Assembly: GCA_037893225.1 (NCBI GenBank)
Contig: JAZGUH010000105.1
Coordinates: 1,550,001 to 1,614,000, forward strand
Reading direction: 5' to 3'
Length of the DNA: 64,000 nt
Source of the DNA: Hippasteria phrygiana
Lineage: Eukaryota > Echinodermata > Asteroidea > Valvatida > Goniasteridae
A program made the translations under genes and the position numbers. The notes beneath the pieces are model-generated. The model did not search any database, had not been told where the DNA came from, and saw only the letters and a list, made by a program, of their open reading frames with translations. Numbering within the stretch: the stretch's first letter is position 1; every line of letters starts with the position of its first letter. Shown one piece after another: positions 12,601 through 21,600 of this stretch.

Positions 12601-15600
12601 AGATACACCTAACATCAACAGTTTTCCAATAACAATATGATGATCTATCAAATCAAAAGCTTTTGAAAAATCTGTCAGTACCAAGGTACTAATGTTTCCA
12701 GGTGTTTCAACTGCAGAAATGGAATGATGATAGACATCAATCAGACAGTGGGTTGTTGATTTGCCCTTTTGGTTACCATATTGTCTGTGGTAAATATTAG
12801 GTTGAATTGCGTCAATTATCCATTTACAAATTCTGCCTTCAGCTACTTTGGCAAGACATGAGGTCAAGGATATTGGGCGCAACTTGTCAAGAGTAGGGGG
12901 GTTTTGCTTAGGAATAGGAATGACATTTGCCTCTTTCCATTGCACAGGCACCTTACTCTGATTAATAGAGGCATTAATAATATCCGACACTACTGCATTC
13001 ATATGCGAATTCCTTCAGAAGCTTTGGTGGAACATCATCTGGCCCCCTAGCTTTTGCGACAGAGATTCTTTTTAGATCATTGTATATTTCCCACGGTTGG
13101 ACTCTGGGTGGTGGGTCAGGGCTAGGAAGATATGCAGGCAAGGCATCCAAACTCAATGGCTGATGGGAATTTGGGAAACTGGCTAAATGTGAATTAATCA
13201 CATTGGCAATTCCGACGTGATCAGAGGGAGCCACACCTGCTACATGTATCGTAGTTTCCACTTTTTTCATGTTAGCTAAATTCCTGATTTCCCTATGCCA
13301 CCGTCCCGGGTCCAACTTCTGCAGTTTGCGAACTCTGGTTACATTATAAGTTTGTTTCGCTTTCTTGATCGCTCTGATAATTCTGTTTCTTAATTTGATT
13401 CTCATTGGGTTATCATTCTTAGCAAAAGCTTTCTGTCTTTGATTGATGAGCTTTTTAATTTGATCAGTCATCCATGGTTTATCATTTGGGTGCATCTGAA
13501 CAATTTTAGTTGGGAAATATGATGTAATACCCTCATTCAAAATTTGATAAAAATTATTTGCTTTAGACTGAACATCTACTTCACTCAGTACTCCAGACCA
13601 CGTTTGATCTTGTATCCACCGTCCAAACGCACAAATCTTAGAATCAGTCATAGGTTGAACTGTTCTCTTCACTTTAGTGTTAAGTGATTTCAGCTGCTTT
13701 GGCAACCAACTGACGCAGTTATGATCACTCATTCCCAGGGGCGACATGACTGTTGGACTGTTATAATGCCCATTCATATTAGTTATAATCAAATCTAGAA
13801 TGGCATTATCTCTTGTTGGGGAGTTAACAACCTGTGTCAGATTATTGCCAGAACATACACGTGTTACACTAGTCCGGTTAAAATCACCAAGAATACTAAT
13901 ACCAGCTTTGGATTTATGAGTTCTGATGTGATCCACTGTTGAGATCAGATGAGAGACAAGCAGCTGTTGATGAGGAGAGTCAGGCGCTATGTAGACAGCA
14001 CACACTGCCAAGTAAGGAAATGCCCTTGTGAACTTGGGATGTGAAAGCAGCAACCAGTTCACTTCAAGTTCAGGGGGGATATCAACATCAGTCATCTCGT
14101 CAACTTTGATGGTGTCACGCACGTAAACCAGGATACCACCACCTCGTCTATTTTCTCGACAGATGCTGAATGTGTTGTAGCCCTCAATTTTGTACAGTTC
14201 TGGTGCAACTGAAGGGGATAGCCATGATTCAGTAATGACTACAATATCTGTTGAATTCTGTTTGACAACTTCAGTTATTTCATCAACTTTATTTAAGACT
14301 GAGCGAGCATTGGTCAGAAGAAACTTTGGCAAGATGGATGATGGTCTGTCGTCTCTACTGGTGCAAGGCCTACAGGCTCTCTGGATGTTCACCAGTGTTC
14401 TTGATCGAACGTTATGCCTTTGAAGAGTTTGATAACACACAGCAGGTCTTATCGATCTTACTGTTTGTATTCGTCTCAGTTTACATTTCCCTCCACGACA
14501 TCCACGCTTAGTAGTTCTAGCAATGCCCAAAGATTTCAGTATGGCCCACAAATCCTGTGATAGTGGATTGAAGCATCTTCTGTCTCGGAGGCGTTCATTT
14601 ATAGATGTTAACTGATTTGGAGTATACTGGATGCATACCATGGCGATGCATGGGGTATTGTACACAGTCAGCTATGGGTTTCACACAATGTTAAGTTTAC
14701 TTCTAGAATTCCACCATTCGTTCAACAAAATCACCAAAAATTTAACAGAAGGAACACATACCAACTAAGAAGATAATAGTCACTGAAGACACAAATACTT
14801 GGGTCCAAATCACAAAGATGACACACGATTTAAAATTTTAAAATACAGAACACAAAAATAAACACGGCAACTACTGAAGAGCGCCCCTGTATTAACACAC
14901 ATGTGCGTGTGTGTGGCAAAATGACTGGCTTTATGAAGTCTTCTGACTGGACTTGTGAAAGGACTTGTGAAAGTACTTGCAGGGACTCGACTACAACTCT
15001 GTCTTCAAGATGAAATGAGTTCTAATGTTCATAAAATCAGGCTTTCAAGTTATTCCCTACTTTTTCATACTTTTTTCTATTTGTTGTCCCACAACTGCAA
15101 AAAATGAAATCTCATTGAATATTTTTCATAACAGTGTTACACACTGTCATATACACACTGTCATATAAAAATCACACAATGAAGGGCTTGGGTGTAGGAG
15201 TACTGCAACTTGACTTCCAAGAGCTTACATGTACATGTATTTACATGTAGTTGAGGATGGAGCACAAGTGTTTTGAGTACAGAACATGCCAAATGAGGCT
15301 TGTGATGCTGTAGACATGGGTGAGTATCAAAGCAAACTACTGAACATTGACACAAAGCTTGACTTTGATTCACAAGCTTAGTTTGTGTGCATTGGTTTAC
15401 TGCCCCACCCATTCCCCACCCATGCCCCACCCATTCCCCACCCATTCCCCACCCATGCCCCACCCATTGCCCCACCCATTCCCCACCCATTCCCCACCCA
15501 TTTTCCACCCATGCCCCACCCATTCCCCACCCATTCCCCACCCATTCCCCACCCATTCCCCACCCATTCCCCACCCATGCCCCACCCCTTGATTCTCACC

Positions 15601-18600
15601 GTAAAGGACACTACCTGACACAGGTCAGGCAGTACCCTTTCTCATTGGCACACACAAGGGAAAATGGCACATGGGCTACTCCTCCATCATGGACGTTACA
15701 TTTGTACCAATCTCTGTGTTTAAAAAGCTTTCTAACATACTAGTGCCGGTTTCACACTATGCTCTTACCCGGGTAATTGCCGGGTTAACGAAAAATTTAA
15801 CCCGGCAATTACCCGGGTAATGTGGAGCGTTCCCACTACAATTCTCCGGGTTAGAAATTCCCTGGGTTAACTGCCCCAAAACCCCACTTACCCGGGTAAT
15901 TTCTAACCCTGCTCGCGAGGTGGGTTAACCCACCAATCTCGGGGTTAACGACGACCTTGAGACGATTCTCCGGGTTACCATTAGTAGTGTGAATGCTCGC
16001 CGGGTTTTCTTCTACCCGGGTAGGTGGGTGGGTGCGTGCGCTTTGTCGTGTTTTATCGGCCAACTTTGCGAAGGTGACGTAATTTATTAGTACGGCCGCC
16101 GTGGCTGGTACTTCGCCTTAATAAGTTTATTTTTACGTATACTTAATGAAAGGCACCAGTCTTCCGTAGATGATGCCTCGTCTTAATAAGTACATTTTAC
16201 ATACACTTAATGCAAGGCACCAGTCTAGACCGCACAGTTGAAGGATGACTAGACTTGAAATCAAGTCGGTAATTGGTCGGCATTAGTCCGACTGCACCAC
16301 CTCGTATTATAATACTTATTACTCCGCACTTTGCAGGGGTTACGTGTAGCGAGCGGTATAATAACAGTTCATTAACAAGATATGAGCTTCAGAAGTGAGC
16401 GTCATGAATGTTACACGAATGGACACATTTTTGTTTGCAAAATTCATCACAAAAACACTCTGAAGTTGCAACCTCATGTTTTGTAATTCCTGTTTAATAT
16501 TATTAACATGTTACACTTTATGTAAATTTGAATACAAATTAGGAAAAACACCTTGCTACATGTACATGTACATTGTATATTATAGACATGGGTGAAATTT
16601 GTCAGGATTTTTTGTCGGGATTTCAGAATTTTTAAAGAATCTCTTTTGCAATCTGGAATTCCTGAGGCATTGTCCTAAAGGTGTTTTTACCTGTAAAAGT
16701 GGATATAGACCAATAAAAACAGATATTTGAAGGGGGTTATGCCTTTAGGCAAATAAAAACTATATGTTGATCTGGGGTCGTCGTGGATTTTTCGTGGATT
16801 TTTCGTTAATTTGTTATTTTTCTCACCCCTGTATAGAAACACCTCCAATTGAGTGTCATGGACGTTACACACTTGAATTTTCAACATTTACTTGCTGAAC
16901 GAGTTGATAACCCAAAGTCATTGGCTCGCTGCAGCTCCTATTAGTTTTTATGAATGTCTGTTCATCAACTACATGTTTTATTTCCCCCATTTTTCCCATG
17001 TTTTATTAGCAATAAAATGAATTTGCATTTTTAGTCACAGGGGGACATTGACATGGAATTGGCCACTAGATTACTGTAATAGTTTACTGTATGGTCTTCC
17101 CAGTACACACATTGGTAAATTACAAATAATTCAAAATACTGCAGCTCGCCTTGTAACCGGTTCACCACGTATATGTCACATCACGCCAGTTCTTCATCTC
17201 CTTCATTGGTTACCAGTTGTATATCGTATTCAGTTTAAAATTTTGATTTTAACATTTAAATGTTTATATGAAACAGCTCCGGGGTATCTCTGTGACCTGG
17301 TGTCTGTTATTCGTCAAAACAGATATAGTCTTCGTTCAATGAATAGTGTGTTACTGACTCCGGGGAGTGCTAAATGTAAAGTTTCACTAGGTGATTGTGC
17401 TTTTCAGACAGCTGCCCCTAAACTATGGAACAAACTTCCAGGTCACATGAGGAATCTTAGGAGTCTAGATAAGTTTAAAACTGAAGTTAAAACATATCTT
17501 TTTAAACTAGCTTTTGATTTTGAATCATGATTTTCATTTTTAACTGAATAATTGTATGATGTAATTAATTTTGTTTTATGTATAATGTACAGCGCACATG
17601 AACATATTTGTATGGAATGCGCGCTATATAAATGTAATTATTATTATTATTATTATTACATCATGTACTTCCTTGAAATGATAAGTTTTTGTTCTTATTT
17701 ACAGTCCGAGAGACTCCAGAGGACTACGACATTCCACCACTTCCACCCGTAGGCAGCCGGCCTCCTCTACAGGTAAATGCATCAGAACTTGAAACCATTT
17801 GAATGCTGCATGCAACAAAACAATTCCAGAGTGCAGTGTATGTGACACCCCATGCCAAAACCAGGGGCCAATTTCAACAAATTGCTGAAGCGCAAAAAAA
17901 CCTTGCTTAATAAAATCAGGTTAGCAGCCAAAACCCAATGTGATTTTTTATGATAAGCAAACAGCAGCTAAATACCAGTCACAAGCAATTATAAATCACA
18001 TGGAATTTTGGCTGGTAATCTGATTTTATTAAGCAAGGTTTTTTTGCGCTTAAGCAAATTGTTTGCTTAAGCAGCTCTATGAAATTGGCCCCAGGAACTT
18101 CCTGCCAAAAATCAAACACTGGTTTTTTTTTTGGGCCATCATTAGTACAAATGTATACAGCATTTGCAAACATCAAAAAACTAAACTACTAAAGCATCCT
18201 GTGAAATCATGGCACCTGGTGTGCTGTCGTTTTCAAAAAAAAGTGGAAATTTATATCGTTTTCCAATGAATGTCGGCCGACAATCGTTGGAAATAGTCTA
18301 GTTCCCTGACCTGATAATTCGCTGACGTCTATAAATTGCTCCGTTTTGTCTAAAGTATGGCCAGGGAACCAGGATTTCTTTCTCTGTTTTCCCAGCATCT
18401 ATGCAGTGTTTTATGCACACAAAACTTTAAACAGGTCAGTCTTACAGTATTTGCTAGCACCCTATAAAATACTAACCCCCAAAATCCATTTATTTCTGAA
18501 AATTACAGCAAAAGCAAATGTTGTATACTACCTTTAACCCTCCTGTTCTCAGGGCCAAAATCGACCCAGCTGCTGTACAGATCAAAACCTATCAAATTTC

Positions 18601-21600
18601 AGATTGAAACACACACAAACTGTCAGAGTTGGTGTTTAGAGATTTTGATAGGCTGTGATAGTTATAAGTATAGGAGGGTTAAAGGAGTTTAAGAGCTTTA
18701 AAATGAGCCCTCACCGGGGTCTATAGATGAAGTATTTCTCAAGTTACGGAATGTTTAAGATGGGAAATGTAGAAAAAACAGATAACCACTTTTGATATAT
18801 ATTTTGTTTAATGCCATTTGTTAAATACAGGAATATCATGGTTTTGGCATGGGCCGTCACATATGTGACGCGCTCTGCAAAAAGGGCACATAAGTCGCTG
18901 TATGCTTTTACGAGTTATGGGCCGTTCAATGTGAAGAGGGTGACAAATTCTTCAAACAAGTGATTTTGAAGGGAGGGAATTTATTGCATCTTTGATACCT
19001 ATATTATTATTTCATAACCAAAATCTTTGATTTCAGTGAATAAAGTTGGAAAAAGAATGTGTTTTTGTCGAGTGCTTTCATCTATTGCTTTGCTTTTTGT
19101 TTTTTTAAATGGCTTGTTTCTCCTTAAGTCATTTCAAGAAATTCCTGAAAACAAACATGCAAATTTCCAAATATCTCGTGATTGCAAAATGCTACAGACC
19201 TCAGACATATACCATATGAAAGCTTATAAAATGGCCTTTCCAGCTATATATAAAACACTATTTTCAAATTTTGCAACATATGTGCCCTTTTTGCAGAGCG
19301 GGTCACATATGTAAAAAGGGCAATTATTTTGCACAATTTGAAAATACTGTTTTATATATAGGTGGAAAGGCCATTTTATAAGCTTCCATATGTCTGAGGC
19401 CTGTAGCATTTTGCATTCCACAGATATTTGGAAATTTGCATGTTTGTTTTCAGGAATTTCTTGAAAATGACTTAACGAGAAACAAGCCATTTAAAAAAAT
19501 AAAAGCAAAGCAATAGATTGAAGCACTCGACACAAACATTTTTCTAACTTTATTCACTAAAATCAAAGATTTTGGTTATGAACTAGAATAATATAGGTAT
19601 CAAAGATGCAAAAAATTCCCTCCTTTAAAAACACTTGTTTGAAGAATTGTTCACCCTCTTCACATTGACCGGCCCATAACTCGTAAAAGCATACAGCGAC
19701 TTATGTGCCCTTTTTGTAGAGGGGGGTCACATATATTCTCACATTTTGATTACGTATGCAAGGGGGATGGTCAACACAGAACTTGTTTGTCGTTTGTCAT
19801 GCACAGAAACATATGTACATGGGTCATTCTATACATTTGGGGTCCAAAAGTGACATTTTTGGTGTCCCTGTTACACCTGACCTGTGTAATTTCCCATCAA
19901 GTATCATTCAAATTAACTTCACACTATTTATTACTTGTTTGGCTTTGGCAGGTACTTTGCTTAAAATTATAATCACTCTTGGAGATAGAAGGCATTGAAG
20001 AATATCCTGAATAGCAACATCTTATACATTGTACATGTACTATGTAAGGCCCGAAGTCCATTTAGGGCCGGTCTGCATACCGGCTCCAGGTATCAGACCG
20101 GTTTAAACCGCGGCCGGTATAGTCCCTGGACAGTACAAGTCCACTTGCTGGTCAGCATTTCAAAGCCACCTTAATGAATAGACTTGCAGTTGAGCTTGGC
20201 TAGCCGGCTGCTGATGGCCCTGCAGAGTGTTGACAATGGGGAGTTTATTGACTGATGTAGGTGATTACTGAAGTGTGAATACTGTGTGGTCAGATCTGTC
20301 CAGCTGCAAACTCTTTGACCGCGTTCCCACTCGAATTGGGAAAAGGTGGATCAAGATCCGGCATTTTGGTGTGACCGTTGTCTAACCGCAACGAAACCGC
20401 AAGTCGCGTTCCCACTTATGCTTGATCCACCTTTTCGAACGGAAGTGTCGAGTCCGAAAGGTCACCGAGTTCAGTATTACGCATGCGCTTGCTTGCTGAG
20501 CGCGCGCTGTGTGGCTGCGTTGCATGCTGGGACGGGTCAAATACATGTGCGATGATTTGATGTTTGAAGTTTCAACATGGAGGAAGAAATCCAAATGCTT
20601 CTCGGTCTGATTTTACCCATGGATGCGGAGAGCAGTCCAAACTTAATCGTAATATTATAAGTACTGGCTCGAATCGGATCGTAAAACGTATTTTCTTCAA
20701 ACTTTGCTACGGTTGTTGTTCTATGACACGCTGCAGGCTATACACTAACACGGAATTATTTGTGGATGGAAAAATAAGTAAAATTACACGAATGAAAAAG
20801 GTTTAGAAGCGGACGACTTTCCAGTACGGAACGAAAGGAATACACATGTACGCTGAATGGATGCATGCACGCTTGCATCGCGCACGCGTGGTGACACATT
20901 TTGTATACAGCCCGTAGTTCAGTAGTTGTTTATTGTGCATGTCGTGCACGTGGACAATTTTCACATGAGCTACACGCCTAAACGTATTTCTTCGTTCATC
21001 AGACCGCAAACTTTTCGCGCCACTCGTGCACCAGCCGGATGTTGACAGGTCAAATTGCCGGATCAGATCCACCTTTTGCGTTCCCACTTGATCTGATCCA
21101 CCAATTGGGGGATCTGTATCCTGGTCTTTAGGTGGATCAAGAAAGGTGGATCAGATCCTGATCCACCTTATAACGGTTAGCGTTCCCACTAACACAATTG
21201 GAGGATCTGATCCACCAATTGGAGGATCTGATCCGGCAATTTGGCAAAAGGTGGATCAGATCCCCCAATTGGTGGATCTAGTGAGAACGGGGTCTTTGAA
21301 ACTGAGCAAACGTTTAGGGCCTTTGTTAACCCATGGAAGATTATTTTCGGATTAAAGTTACCCCATTGTCTGCATTTAGAAGCAGTTCACCAGCCCAGGA
21401 ACTGGACACAATGGACTCCCAAACAGGGCCAGCCTTGCAGTAGAGGCTCGGACAGTATCCAACCCGGTTTGGGAGGATTACATACCGGCTCTATTTGGAC
21501 TTGGGGCCTAACAGGGACACCAAAAATGTCACACTTTTGGGCCCCAAATTTATGGAATGACCTACATATACATGAACGAGTTACAAAATCTCAACCTCTC

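Larger units (their letters stand above)
19821..21562. mobile_element. Outer element of a three-level nest (GGGTCATTC family)
   Basis: The left end is GGGTCATTCTATACATTTGG and the right end AAATTTATGGAATGACC, flanked by TACAT at 19816-19820 and 21563-21567. The ends match the element at 698-1263. The bulk of the interval is a second transposon (20048-21508). Confidence 0.82.

Noticed and set aside
15161..15621. Several long open frames on both strands
   Set aside because: They are translations of an 11-bp minisatellite, which is open in all frames; no gene family is involved.
19027..19490. Two similar peptides (EIPENKHANFQIS) on opposite strands
   Set aside because: They are mirror translations of the long inverted repeat, not a gene pair.
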